Assembly (NCBI GenBank): GCA_902574035.1
Contig: CACGMC010000001.1
Span: 62,001 to 126,000, forward strand
Reading direction: 5' to 3'
DNA from: an uncultured Pelagibacteraceae bacterium
Lineage (GTDB): Bacteria > Pseudomonadota > Alphaproteobacteria > Pelagibacterales > Pelagibacteraceae
DNA length: 64,000 nucleotides
How positions within the stretch are numbered: the stretch's first letter is position 1; each line of letters begins with the position of its first letter. Shown piece after piece: positions 42,605-49,317 of this stretch. Under the pieces are notes generated by a model. It worked only from the letters and a program-made list of their open reading frames with translations, searched no databases and was not told where the DNA came from. A program made the translations under genes and the position numbers.

Positions 42605-42982
42605 ATGAGTAATTTTGAAAAAGTGGGAAAATTCATGAAAACTTTTGGTCAAGAAGTTAATAATAAAGCGAAATTTCCAGAAGAAAAAATAGTTAAGCTC
42701 AGATATGATTTAATTGCTGAGGAGCTTGAAGAGTTTAAGATTGCCATTAAGGAAAAAAATATTAAGGAGGTTGCAGATGCTTTAACAGATATACTTTACG
42801 TAACCTATGGCGCAGGACATGCGTTTGGTATAGATTTAGATAAGTGTTTTCAAGAAGTGCAAAATTCTAATATGAGCAAACTTGGAGCGGACGGAAAGCC
42901 CATTTACAATGAGTTTGGGAAAGTAATGAAGGGACCAAAATATTTTAAACCTAATTTAGAAAAACTTATAAATGAAAGATAA
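42605..42982 (+). CDS. MazG-like / phosphoribosyl-ATP pyrophosphohydrolase-type nucleotide pyrophosphohydrolase
   Basis: 125 residues. The all-alpha NTP-PPase signature is present: EELEEFKIAIKEKNIKEVAD, followed by ALTDILYVTYGAGHAFG with the EExxE ... ExxD spacing of Mg-binding residues, and the family end NMSKLGADGKPIYNE ... GKVMKGPKYF. Such enzymes hydrolyse (d)NTPs to monophosphates, and related ones occur in phages as well as hosts. A good ribosome site (AAAGGCGG) precedes the ATG. It starts the accessory stretch that ends at ssrA. Substrate unknown. Confidence 0.8.
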   Translation: MSNFEKVGKFMKTFGQEVNNKAKFPEEKIVKLRYDLIAEELEEFKIAIKEKNIKEVADALTDILYVTYGAGHAFGIDLDKCFQEVQNSNMSKLGADGKPIYNEFGKVMKGPKYFKPNLEKLINER

Positions 42983-43052
42983 AATTTTTTGGATTTTAAC
43001 TGGTATTGCCTTGGGGTTGTTATTCTATTTAGGAGACAAATATATTTTTTAA
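42972..43052 (+). CDS. Possible tiny membrane protein (26 aa)
   Basis: An ATG inside the last codons of the MazG-like gene (11-base overlap) opens a 26-codon frame: MKDKIFWILTGIALGLLFY then LGDKYIF. It is a single hydrophobic helix with a charged N-terminus. Overlap with the upstream stop suggests translational coupling, but such short frames can occur by chance in AT-rich DNA. No homology can be claimed. Confidence 0.35.
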   Translation: MKDKIFWILTGIALGLLFYLGDKYIF

Positions 43053-43168
43053 AAACCCATATTCGACCAATTGTCTTTATCTTTAAATCTCTTTAACTCC
43101 TCTTTTGAGGTCGGTCTTAAAAGATAATAAATTAAAAATAAAACTACAACTACAAATATTATTTCCAT
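43049..43168 (-). CDS. Possible small membrane protein (39 aa)
   Basis: A 39-codon frame on the minus strand: MEIIFVVVVLFLIYYLLRPT is a single hydrophobic helix, followed by the charged tail SKEELKRFKDKDNWSNMGF. The sharp hydrophobic/charged split is what a small bitopic protein would look like. Its stop overlaps the stop of the convergent 26-aa ORF by 4 bases. No clear ribosome site. Function unknown. Confidence 0.45.
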   Translation of the reverse strand: MEIIFVVVVLFLIYYLLRPTSKEELKRFKDKDNWSNMGF

Positions 43169-43213
43169 AATTTAAATCTAAATAATTATTTCTCTAAATC
43201 AATGCGACTGATT

Positions 43214-43528
43214 TTAACAGTTTTTTTTTTCTTTAATATTATTCAAATGTTCTGCTCTTTTCGCTGCTGCAGTAATTGCTTGATCTATATTTTTCATTGT
43301 CACTCCATATCCTGGTATAAAAAATAATATTGCCCCAATATTGTGAGGTTTATCCATTTTCTTTGCTTCTTTGGCCTCATCGGCATATTTATTTGCTAAT
43401 GCAATTTCATTGCTTAATTCTTCACAACTTAAATTACTATCATTTGGCCCAATAACATTGACTATTGTTGGATTAGCGCAAGAAACGCTATAAAAAAATA
43501 AAATTAAAAATAAAAAATTTTTTTTCAT
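43214..43528 (-). CDS. Small putative lipoprotein, unknown function
   Basis: 104 residues. The N-terminus is a lipoprotein signal (FLFLILFFYSVSC) with the lipobox SVSC and acylated Cys at about 17. The mature part has two helical stretches, SCEELSNEIALANKYADEAKEA and NIDQAITAAAKRAEHLNNI, separated by a hydrophobic NIGAILFFIPGYG segment. This helix-glycine-helix layout is seen in small exported proteins of marine bacteria, but I cannot assign a function. It stands alone between the tiny membrane ORF and an intergenic stretch that resembles the end of ssrA. Confidence 0.7.
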   Translation of the reverse strand: MKKNFLFLILFFYSVSCANPTIVNVIGPNDSNLSCEELSNEIALANKYADEAKEAKKMDKPHNIGAILFFIPGYGVTMKNIDQAITAAAKRAEHLNNIKEKKNC

Positions 43529-43684
43529 TACCAGCGGAGTTGTGTTGCGAGATACCTTTCAACCCATTGTTGTCAGGTACCCTTAACCTAGTCTCTAGAA
43601 TCCTTATATACCAACAAAGTCGTGATTGCAAAATTCTGAAATTCGAAGAAAATTAAGAGTGACTTTGTGATAAGATAATGAATT
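43529..43684. other. Intergenic region with ssrA-end-like segment (fragment C)
   Basis: 156 bases between divergent genes. It is less AT-rich than neighbouring gaps. Bases 43569-43583 (TGTTGTCAGGTACCC) match 13 of 15 positions of the ssrA coding-piece end at 46119-46133 (TGTTGCCAGGTGCCC). No ORF of note. Promoters for both flanking genes must lie here, but none is convincing. Confidence 0.4.
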
Positions 43685-44353
43685 ATGGACTTAATACTTG
43701 TTGCTCTAGTTTCAGTTATTTTAGCAACTGGAGTTTTCAATACTGAACCTAAGGTCAGTGAAGAAAATAAAAAAACAGAGAATATAGAAATAGTAAAAGA
43801 ATCGTCAGAAACGAATTCAACTGAGCAAGAGGTCAAAGCTGAAGCACAAGCTCAGGCTGAAGCGGAAGCTAAAGCAGCGGCTGAAGCTCAAGCTCAAGCG
43901 GAAGCAGAAGCTAAAGCAAAAGCAGAAGCAGAAGCACAAGCTCAAGCAGAAGCTAAAGCAGCAGCAGAAGCACAAGCTGCAGCAGAAGCGAAGTCTCAAG
44001 CAGAAGCAGAAGCAGAAGCAGAAGCACAGGAAGCAAGTAAAGAAATAGACAGTACGAAAGACTCGGGAACAAATTATTTGAGGTTAGCTCTATATATATT
44101 TGGTTCAATAATGGTTATTTCTATAGGTGCTTATTTTTATTTTAGACAACGAGATAATTTGTCATCAAGAAACGTAACCAGAACACCTGATAGTCCTAGA
44201 AGAGATTTTAGAAAAGAAGTTGTAGTTGAACCTCAAGAAGAACAGCCAAGACAAGAGGAGGTTAAACCTGAACCTCAAGAAGAACAGCCAGCACAAGAGG
44301 AGGTTAAACCTGAACCTCAAGAAGAACAGCCAACCGAAGATGAAAAAAAATAA
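43685..44353 (+). CDS. Membrane protein with Ala/Glu-rich helical repeat arm and Pro/Glu/Gln tandem repeats
   Basis: 222 residues. An N-terminal hydrophobic segment (MDLILVALVSVILATG) is followed by about 65 residues made almost only of Ala, Glu, Gln and Lys (about 52-118), which should form a long single helix or coiled coil as in TolA-like arms. A second membrane helix (about 129-152, RLALYIFGSIMVISIGAYFYF) leads to a tail of 14-residue repeats, EVKPEPQEEQPAQE-like. The tail is encoded by 42-bp tandem repeats. Codon use is more GC-rich than neighbours because of GCA/GCT and GAA/CAA codons. I recognise no family; a structural role between membrane and periplasm or cytoplasm is a guess. Confidence 0.7.
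   Translation: MDLILVALVSVILATGVFNTEPKVSEENKKTENIEIVKESSETNSTEQEVKAEAQAQAEAEAKAAAEAQAQAEAEAKAKAEAEAQAQAEAKAAAEAQAAAEAKSQAEAEAEAEAQEASKEIDSTKDSGTNYLRLALYIFGSIMVISIGAYFYFRQRDNLSSRNVTRTPDSPRRDFRKEVVVEPQEEQPRQEEVKPEPQEEQPAQEEVKPEPQEEQPTEDEKK
44231..44340 (+). repeat. 42-bp tandem repeat in the C-terminal coding tail
   Basis: Units begin with CCTCAAGAAGAACAGCCA at 44231, 44273 and 44315: two full copies and a partial third. Each full copy encodes 14 residues of the Pro/Glu/Gln tail. Near-identity of the first two units points to recent slippage or unequal exchange. Confidence 0.85.
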
Positions 44354-44374
44354 AAAAATTTTTAAAATATAAAT

Positions 44375-44382
44375 AAGGAGGT
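44375..44382 (+). promoter_or_regulatory. Unusually strong Shine-Dalgarno site
   Basis: AAGGAGGT lies 4 bases before the ATG at 44387. A full consensus site is rare in this AT-rich window, so the downstream small protein may be made at a high level. Confidence 0.7.
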
Positions 44383-44386
44383 AAAT

Positions 44387-44701
44387 ATGGGAATACTAGT
44401 CAAAGGTGAAATTACAATTACTAAAGGATTTAAAAGTTGGAAAGAGATGGTTTATGCTCAGGACGAAAAATTAAAAGAACATGGAATCAAGTTTATTTTT
44501 GCAGGCACACAAAAAAATGATCCATCAAAACTGCATACAGTGATGCAATTTCCAAACATGGAAGCACTCCAAGCTTTTAGGGATGATAAGCAACTTACTG
44601 AGAAAAGAAGGGAGGCTGGAGCTGTTATAGAAAGTGCTGTAATGATACCAATTTCAGATGAATATCTTACTAACTATCCAGATGCATATACTAAACACTA
44701 A
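44387..44701 (+). CDS. Small conserved-looking protein, possible dimeric alpha/beta barrel (DUF3764-like)
   Basis: 104 residues without signal or membrane segment. The pattern of short strands and helices (ILVKGEITITKGFKSWKEMV, IKFIFAGTQKNDPSKLHTVM, FPNMEALQAFRDDKQLTEKRREAG, then ESAVMIPISDEYL) resembles ferredoxin-like, dimeric alpha/beta-barrel proteins such as the antibiotic monooxygenase-like and DUF3764 groups. The substrate is unknown. It has a perfect Shine-Dalgarno and follows the repeat protein by 33 bases, so both are probably one transcript. Confidence 0.6.
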   Translation: MGILVKGEITITKGFKSWKEMVYAQDEKLKEHGIKFIFAGTQKNDPSKLHTVMQFPNMEALQAFRDDKQLTEKRREAGAVIESAVMIPISDEYLTNYPDAYTKH

Positions 44702-44737
44702 TTCTAGATCATAAAAAACGTCATTTTTTTTGCTATA

Positions 44738-44772
44738 TGTACCTGTATTGTGCTCACCAGTCAGTCCGGATA
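44738..44772. other. ssrA-end-like segment (fragment D)
   Basis: The minus strand reads ACTGAC followed after about 15 bases by ATACAG, the same two blocks and nearly the same spacing as in fragment B at 45455-45488. It lies between the small alpha/beta protein gene and the AsmA-like gene. Similarity is short, so the relation is tentative. Confidence 0.3.
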
Positions 44773-44782
44773 TTATGGTTTT

Positions 44783-45454
44783 ATGTCGAGAATAAATGTT
44801 ATCGTCCTCATTTTTATCTCAATTTTAATTTTTTTTAATAAAAAAATTGTTTCTTACTACTACATAAATAAATTTTCTAATTGGGTTGAAAGACCAGTTG
44901 AAATTAAAAAACTGAATTTTAATTATTCTGGCTATGTCAAAATAGAGGATATTAAAATTTTAAATCACGAAAAAAATTATTACAGAAATATATTTAAAGC
45001 TGAAAAAATAGAAATTAGTTTTGACATGAACTCTATTTTTTCAGACTTAATATTAATTAAAAGTTTAGATATATATGGTCCAGAATTTTTTTTAGATATA
45101 AATGTAAAAAAGGATAATAAAAATAATGATAATAAAAAATTTTACGAAGATAATATTGGTCTAGCCAAAAAAATAAATGAAAACACACCAGACAAAATTT
45201 GGCCAAAAAAAAATAAAGATATTAATTTTTTGATAAAAAAATCAAATTTATATGGCGGCGTAGGTTATATTAAGGTCCCTCAAATATTAAATCCATCAAA
45301 GGTGAAACTTTCACGGATGAAATTTTCTTCCTTCGGAAATGATAAAAATTATAGACATTATAAAGATATTCTAAATTCGATTCTTTTTGATTTGTATGCT
45401 AGGACAGATGAAATTAAATTAAAACAATTATTAAAGGAAATTTACAAATTTTAG
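44783..45454 (+). CDS. AsmA-like / DUF748-type membrane-anchored protein, short
   Basis: 223 residues from ATG 44783 (MSRINVIVLIFISIL); an in-frame start 33 bases earlier falls in the ssrA-like fragment and is not preferred. After one N-terminal membrane helix come alternating beta segments: PVEIKKLNFNYSGYVKIEDI, KAEKIEISFDMNSIFSDL and IKSLDIYGPEFFLDI. This opening is typical of AsmA/TamB-type proteins that build lipid-transfer grooves. However, at 223 residues it is far shorter than full AsmA. The C-terminus (LDLYARTDEIKLKQLLKEIYK-like) is charged. Possibly a cut-down or accessory member; function unknown. Confidence 0.6.
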   Translation: MSRINVIVLIFISILIFFNKKIVSYYYINKFSNWVERPVEIKKLNFNYSGYVKIEDIKILNHEKNYYRNIFKAEKIEISFDMNSIFSDLILIKSLDIYGPEFFLDINVKKDNKNNDNKKFYEDNIGLAKKINENTPDKIWPKKNKDINFLIKKSNLYGGVGYIKVPQILNPSKVKLSRMKFSSFGNDKNYRHYKDILNSILFDLYARTDEIKLKQLLKEIYKF

Positions 45455-45490
45455 GGACGTTCTGTATCCCGCCCTCGGTCAGTTCATACC
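45452..45490. other. ssrA-end-like segment (fragment B)
   Basis: TAGGGACGTTCTGT at 45452-45465 matches 13 of 14 bases of TAGGGGCGTTCTGT at 46108-46121, the end of the ssrA coding piece, and GTTCA occurs in both about 20 bases further. It starts at the stop codon of the AsmA-like gene. On the minus strand it can form a small hairpin (GGGA/TCCC around TACAGAACG). Confidence 0.5.
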
Positions 45491-45511
45491 ATAAAATACA
45501 ACTTTTTGGAA

Positions 45512-45580
45512 AGGTACATAGTTAGGTACATAGTAATTTAAGGTTTTTTTTGTTATAGATTTGCGTTTGAGGTACATAGT
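45512..45580 (+). repeat. Three copies of AGGTACATAGT
   Basis: Copies at 45512-45522, 45524-45534 and 45570-45580; the last two extend to AGGTACATAGTAAT. They lie in the 148-base gap (45455-45602) before an orphan gene; the remainder of the gap is AT-rich with a T8 tract at 45544-45551 (AGGTTTTTTTTGTTAT). They could be operator-like repeats or remnants of insertion. A reverse copy of AGGTACATA is at 44736-44744. Confidence 0.6.
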
Positions 45581-45602
45581 AATATTTGATTAAACTTACT
45601 TT

Positions 45603-46106
45603 ATGAAAAGTGTTTTAATTAAATACTGGTATCTAGTATTAATATTTTTTTTATTCTCATATCATTCCTGGTTAATGCAAATGTTTCCTTGGGAAAAACA
45701 ATTATTAAAATGTAAATTAGATTTCAATAATATCAAAATTTACAATGTACCAAAAAATATTGATTTAGAGATAAACGGTTGGGGTACAGGGAAATTTACT
45801 AACAATCAGTATTTTGGATCAAATTCATTTGGAGTAAACACTAATGGAAGTAATCGTTCAGATTTTTTAGTGAGAATTTTAGGTTCTTATCAATATGATT
45901 TTGAAATACATGTAAAAAAAGATAACTGGGGTTACGAGTTTGGTTATACACATTTGTTTTTAATTCCAAAAAAAAGAGAAACCTTTGTAGACAAAAATGG
46001 AAATAAAATTAAATTAAAATCTAGGTCTTTATATCTTATGGATATCTCGTACGATGGTAATGAGAATCCTGAAGCATTATGGGATTGTTTTGATGAATCA
46101 ATGTAA
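45603..46106 (+). CDS. Orphan membrane-anchored or exported protein, unknown
   Basis: 167 residues. One hydrophobic segment at about 7-24 (KYWYLVLIFFLFSYHSW), then a mostly beta, Asn/Gly/Tyr-rich domain (INGWGTGKFTNNQYFGSN, NWGYEFGYTHLFLIPKKR) with cysteines near both ends (LLKCKLD and LWDCFDESM) that could form a disulfide. I recognise no family. It lies between two ssrA-end-like segments and converges with ssrA, so it may be cargo brought in by insertion there. Confidence 0.6.
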   Translation: MKSVLIKYWYLVLIFFLFSYHSWLMQMFPWEKQLLKCKLDFNNIKIYNVPKNIDLEINGWGTGKFTNNQYFGSNSFGVNTNGSNRSDFLVRILGSYQYDFEIHVKKDNWGYEFGYTHLFLIPKKRETFVDKNGNKIKLKSRSLYLMDISYDGNENPEALWDCFDESM

Positions 46107-46109
46107 GTA

Positions 46110-46352
46110 GGGGCGTTCTGTTGCCAGGTGCCCCAGACCCCGTTCACTTAATTAACAAGTTAATTAAGCAGCAAGTGCAAATTTATTATTTGCATTTATA
46201 ATTAGCCCGTTACGTCGGAACTATCTCGAACGAAAGAAAAACCTTTAGACACCCGTCGAGCCTAATTCACCCCCTCAAGTTGTAAATGGTGGAGGTGGTG
46301 GGTACTGCCCCCACGTCCGCAATGTTTATTACGAGATTCGTTTATCGTCATA
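46110..46352 (-). ncRNA. ssrA: Transfer-messenger RNA, circularly permuted two-piece type
   Basis: Reading the minus strand: an acceptor piece (about 46352-46287) with ACGATAAACGAATCTCG, T arm GTGGG-GGCAGTA-CCCAC, acceptor strand CACCTCC, A and CCA ending at 46287; a 12-base spacer (46286-46275); then the coding piece starting GGGGGTGAATTAGGCTCGACGGG in meaning (46274 onward), whose GGGGGTG pairs with CACCTCC. The tag codons lie at 46193-46164 and read ANNKFALAA followed by TAA inside a hairpin. The 3' end, near 46110, is set by the GGGGC/GCCCC stem and is uncertain by a few bases. It rescues stalled ribosomes with SmpB. Confidence 0.9.
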
Positions 46353-46369
46353 GTTGGAAAACCAACATT

Positions 46370-46375
46370 TATAAT
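46370..46375 (+). promoter_or_regulatory. Possible -10 element for thyX
   Basis: TATAAT on the plus strand, 39 bases before the thyX ATG at 46415, overlapping the -10 element of the divergent ssrA promoter. The -35 region is unclear. Confidence 0.35.
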
Positions 46376-46400
46376 ATAAAACTCTTTTTTAGAGATTCAA
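46373..46400 (-). promoter_or_regulatory. Predicted promoter of ssrA
   Basis: Minus strand TTGAAT (46395-46400), 16 bases, TATATT (46373-46378). The predicted start is near 46366, where an inverted repeat (GTTGG-TTTT-CCAAC, 46353-46366) precedes the mature acceptor piece. Confidence 0.45.
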
Positions 46401-46414
46401 TAACTTTATTCAAA

Positions 46415-47362
46415 ATGAAACTAACAAAAGAACAAAAGCAAGAAATAGCTGAACAACAGTCTCAAAAAAATCAGACGAAAAGAGTAACTTCACCAGAATT
46501 AGAAAAAATTCTTTACGAAGCATTACCTGTTTTAGACCATGGTTTTGTGAGAGTTGTTGACTACATGGGAGATGATACTTCTATTGTACAATCGGCAAGA
46601 GTCTCATACGGAAAGGGAACAAAAAAAGTTTCAACAGATGAAGGTCTAATTAAATATTTAATGAGACATTGGCATTCAACACCTTTTGAAATGTGTGAAA
46701 TTAAATATCATGTAAAACTCCCAATATTTATCGCAAGACAATGGATTAGACACAGAACTGCTAATGTAAATGAATATTCCGCTAGATATTCTATATTAGA
46801 TAAAGAGTTCTATATTCCTGCAAAAGAACAACTCTCAGCTCAGTCAACTTCTAATAGACAAGGAAGAGGAGATCTAATTACAGGTGATCAAGCAAACGAA
46901 GTTTTAAAGATTTTAAAAGATGATGCTACTAGGACATATGAAAACTACGAAAAAATGCTAAATGAAAGATTTGATGGATCTACTATTGACGAAGGTAAGG
47001 CAGGATTAGCAAGAGAACTTGCAAGAATGAATTTAACTTTAAATTCATATACTCAATGGTATTGGAAAACAGATTTATTAAATTTGTTAAACTTTTTATT
47101 TCTTAGGGCTGATAGTCATGCTCAGTATGAAATTAGAGTTTATGCAGAAACTATGTTAGACACTGTAAAAAAATGGGTTCCAATAACTCATTCAGCTTTC
47201 TTAGATTATAGAGTTGGAGCGGTACATGTCTCTGCTAAAGGCAAAAAAGTAATTCAACAAATGGCAAAAGGTAAAAAAGTTTCTTATGAAGACTCAGGTC
47301 TATCTAAGAGAGAGTGGAATGAGCTAATGAGTTCTTTTGAATTTAAAGAAAAGATTGTTTAA
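46415..47362 (+). CDS. thyX: Flavin-dependent thymidylate synthase ThyX
   Basis: 315 residues from ATG 46415 ([14 protein letters not shown]). It makes dTMP from dUMP with methylene-tetrahydrofolate and FAD/NADPH. The signature [15 protein letters not shown] is at 112-126 (RHRxxSxNExSxRYS with Ala-Asn-Val in the variable part), and [15 protein letters not shown] plus the dUMP-binding C-terminal [11 protein letters not shown] are present. An ORF that runs 129 bases further upstream would overlap the tmRNA acceptor piece and is an artefact. Its end overlaps the convergent Mrp gene by 20 bases. Long N-terminus relative to short ThyX forms is common in alphas. Confidence 0.95.
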   Translation: MKLTKEQKQEIAEQQSQKNQTKRVTSPELEKILYEALPVLDHGFVRVVDYMGDDTSIVQSARVSYGKGTKKVSTDEGLIKYLMRHWHSTPFEMCEIKYHVKLPIFIARQWIRHRTANVNEYSARYSILDKEFYIPAKEQLSAQSTSNRQGRGDLITGDQANEVLKILKDDATRTYENYEKMLNERFDGSTIDEGKAGLARELARMNLTLNSYTQWYWKTDLLNLLNFLFLRADSHAQYEIRVYAETMLDTVKKWVPITHSAFLDYRVGAVHVSAKGKKVIQQMAKGKKVSYEDSGLSKREWNELMSSFEFKEKIV

Positions 47363-48137
47363 TTTTTTCAGCAATATTCTTAAATATTTTCGAAACTTCA
47401 TGATCAGGTTGAGAATGAGTGAGAGGATCTCCGATATCAGCTGAATTTCTCAAATCTTGATTTAATGGAAGATGACCTAAAAATTCTTTATTAAATTCTT
47501 TTGCTGTTTTCACTACTCCACCCTCCCCAAATATTTTATATTCTTTTCCATCATCTCCCTTAAAAAAACTCATATTATCTATTAAGCCTAAAATTTTAAC
47601 GCCAGTCTTTTCAAACATTTGTATCCCTCTTTTTACGTCAAGAAGAGCTAAATCTTGTGGAGTAGAGACAATTATAGCACCATCAACTTTTACTTCTTGA
47701 GCAAATGTTAACTGAGTATCACCCGTGCCTGGCGGCATATCTATGATGATAACATCTCTGTCTTTCCATAATACTTTTTGTGTCATTGTTTTTATAGCAC
47801 TGATCACCATTGGCCCTCGCCATATCATTGGTGTTTGTTCGTCAACTAAAAACCCCATTGACATACATTGAGCGTTATATTTTTCAATTGGAATAATCTT
47901 ATTACCATCTTCAGTTTTTGGCTTTTCATTTAAATTAATTAATTTTGGCAAAGAAGGTCCGTAAACGTCAGCGTCGAGAATTCCAATCTTTAATCCTAAT
48001 TTTTGTAAAGCAAAAGCTAAGTTGACCGCAACTGTGGATTTACCAACTCCGCCTTTTGCGCTTGAAATTAATAATGTGTATTTTGTTCCAATGATTGGAG
48101 TCTTAACAAATTGCTTAGGAGGTGGTTTTTTACTCAT
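47343..48137 (-). CDS. mrp: Mrp/NBP35-family P-loop ATPase (iron-sulfur carrier, ApbC-like)
   Basis: 264 residues. Deviant Walker [66 protein letters not shown] and the closing [12 protein letters not shown]. Mrp proteins carry and transfer iron-sulfur clusters. The usual N-terminal DUF59 (MIP18-like) domain is absent, so this is the short form. The family CxxC is not evident where expected, so the cluster-binding mode is open. It is divergent from hflK and converges with thyX. Confidence 0.9.
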   Translation of the reverse strand: MSKKPPPKQFVKTPIIGTKYTLLISSAKGGVGKSTVAVNLAFALQKLGLKIGILDADVYGPSLPKLINLNEKPKTEDGNKIIPIEKYNAQCMSMGFLVDEQTPMIWRGPMVISAIKTMTQKVLWKDRDVIIIDMPPGTGDTQLTFAQEVKVDGAIIVSTPQDLALLDVKRGIQMFEKTGVKILGLIDNMSFFKGDDGKEYKIFGEGGVVKTAKEFNKEFLGHLPLNQDLRNSADIGDPLTHSQPDHEVSKIFKNIAEKIKQSFL

Positions 48138-48178
48138 AATGTTCCTCTATTTCGGTCATAATATCGCTATTACTTAAC

Positions 48179-48208
48179 TTGTTTTTACAATAAAAGTCAC
48201 TATATAAA
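48179..48208 (+). promoter_or_regulatory. Possible promoter of the hflK operon
   Basis: TTGTTT (48179-48184) with TATATA (48201-48206) or TATAAA (48203-48208), spacing 16 or 18. The start would lie within a few bases of the hflK ATG at 48214, implying a very short leader; weak. Confidence 0.3.
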
Positions 48209-48213
48209 GTGTC

Positions 48214-49317
48214 ATGAGTTTAATAGGAAGTATATTCAAAAATCAATCACCTTGGGGATCTTCAGGCCCAACAGGTGGTAGCGGAAACGGTTCAGGATCA
48301 CGGAGAGAACCGCCAAATATAGATGAACTCATAAGAAATATTCAGAACAAGATAAATAGATTTATGCCAGGGGGAAAATCAGGTGGTGGCAAACCAATAG
48401 TTTTGGGTTTAATAATTTTATTAGTGATCTGGGTTTTAAGCGGTCTTTACAGAGTGTTACCAGATGAACAAGGAGTAGTTTTAAGATTTGGAAAATTCGT
48501 AAACACAACACAGCCTGGATTGAACTATCATTTACCTTTCCCAGTTGAGAGAGTTCTAAAGCCAAAAGTAACAAAAGTTAACAGAATAGATGTTGGCTTT
48601 CGAGGAGCTAGCGATAGTGGAAGATCTTCCGGTGTTGGAGAAGTTCCAGAAGAAAGCTTAATGTTAACTGGAGACGAAAATATCGTAGATATAAACTACT
48701 CAGTTTTTTGGGTTATTAAAGATGCGGGTAAATTTTTATTTAATATTCAAAGTCCAGTTGAAACTGTCAAAGCGACTTCAGAAACAGCTATGAGAGAAGT
48801 TATAGCAAAGAGTGAAATTCAATCAATTTTAACTGAAGGACGATCTAACATAGAAGTTGAAGTCCAGGAAATTACTCAAAGTATTTTAGATGAGTATGGA
48901 TCTGGTATTCAAATAACACAAGTTCAAACACAAAAAGCTGACCCGCCAAGTCAAGTTATCGACGCCTTTAGAGATGTACAAGCAGCTAGAGCAGATAAAG
49001 AAAGAGCAAAAAATGAAGCAGAAGCTTATGCTAATGACGTCATACCTAGAGCACGAGGAGATGCAGAAAAAATATTACAAGAAGCTGAAGCATATAAAAA
49101 AGAAGTTGTAGCAACTGCTGAGGGTGAAGCTTCTAGATTTCTAGCTATTTATGGTGAATACAAAAATGCCAAACAAGTAACTCAAGAAAGAATGTTTCTT
49201 GAGACCATGGAAAAAGTTTTAGCCGACATAGACAAAGTAATTATTGATAAAGAGTCTGGTTCAGGTGTAGTACCTTATTTACCTTTACCAGAAATTAAAA
49301 AGAAGAGCGGTAGTTAA
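48214..49317 (+). CDS. hflK: FtsH protease modulator HflK
   Basis: 367 residues. A glycine/serine-rich cytoplasmic N-terminus (PWGSSGPTGGSGNGS) leads to one membrane helix (about 64-80) and the band-7/SPFH domain (DEQGVVLRFGKFVNTTQPGLNYHLPFPVERV). The C-terminal helix is rich in RADKERAKNEAEAYANDVIP. HflK and HflC form a periplasmic cage around FtsH and limit its degradation of membrane proteins. Its stop overlaps the hflC start by one base. Confidence 0.95.
   Translation: MSLIGSIFKNQSPWGSSGPTGGSGNGSGSRREPPNIDELIRNIQNKINRFMPGGKSGGGKPIVLGLIILLVIWVLSGLYRVLPDEQGVVLRFGKFVNTTQPGLNYHLPFPVERVLKPKVTKVNRIDVGFRGASDSGRSSGVGEVPEESLMLTGDENIVDINYSVFWVIKDAGKFLFNIQSPVETVKATSETAMREVIAKSEIQSILTEGRSNIEVEVQEITQSILDEYGSGIQITQVQTQKADPPSQVIDAFRDVQAARADKERAKNEAEAYANDVIPRARGDAEKILQEAEAYKKEVVATAEGEASRFLAIYGEYKNAKQVTQERMFLETMEKVLADIDKVIIDKESGSGVVPYLPLPEIKKKSGS

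Noticed and set aside
43196-43214. Hairpin AAATCA/TGATTT followed by a T run as terminator
   Set aside because: The T run lies 5 bases after the stem and is part of the lipoprotein coding region; the stem is weak.
43817-43999. Cys/Phe/Ser-rich antisense ORF
   Set aside because: Reverse of the GCA/GAA/CAA repeat of the Ala/Glu protein; a composition artefact.
43800-44060. CRISPR-like repeat array
   Set aside because: The repeats are in-frame Ala/Glu codons without spacers.
46286-46414. N-terminal extension of thyX (43 residues)
   Set aside because: It overlaps the tmRNA acceptor piece and the promoter region; family proteins start near MKLTKEQ.
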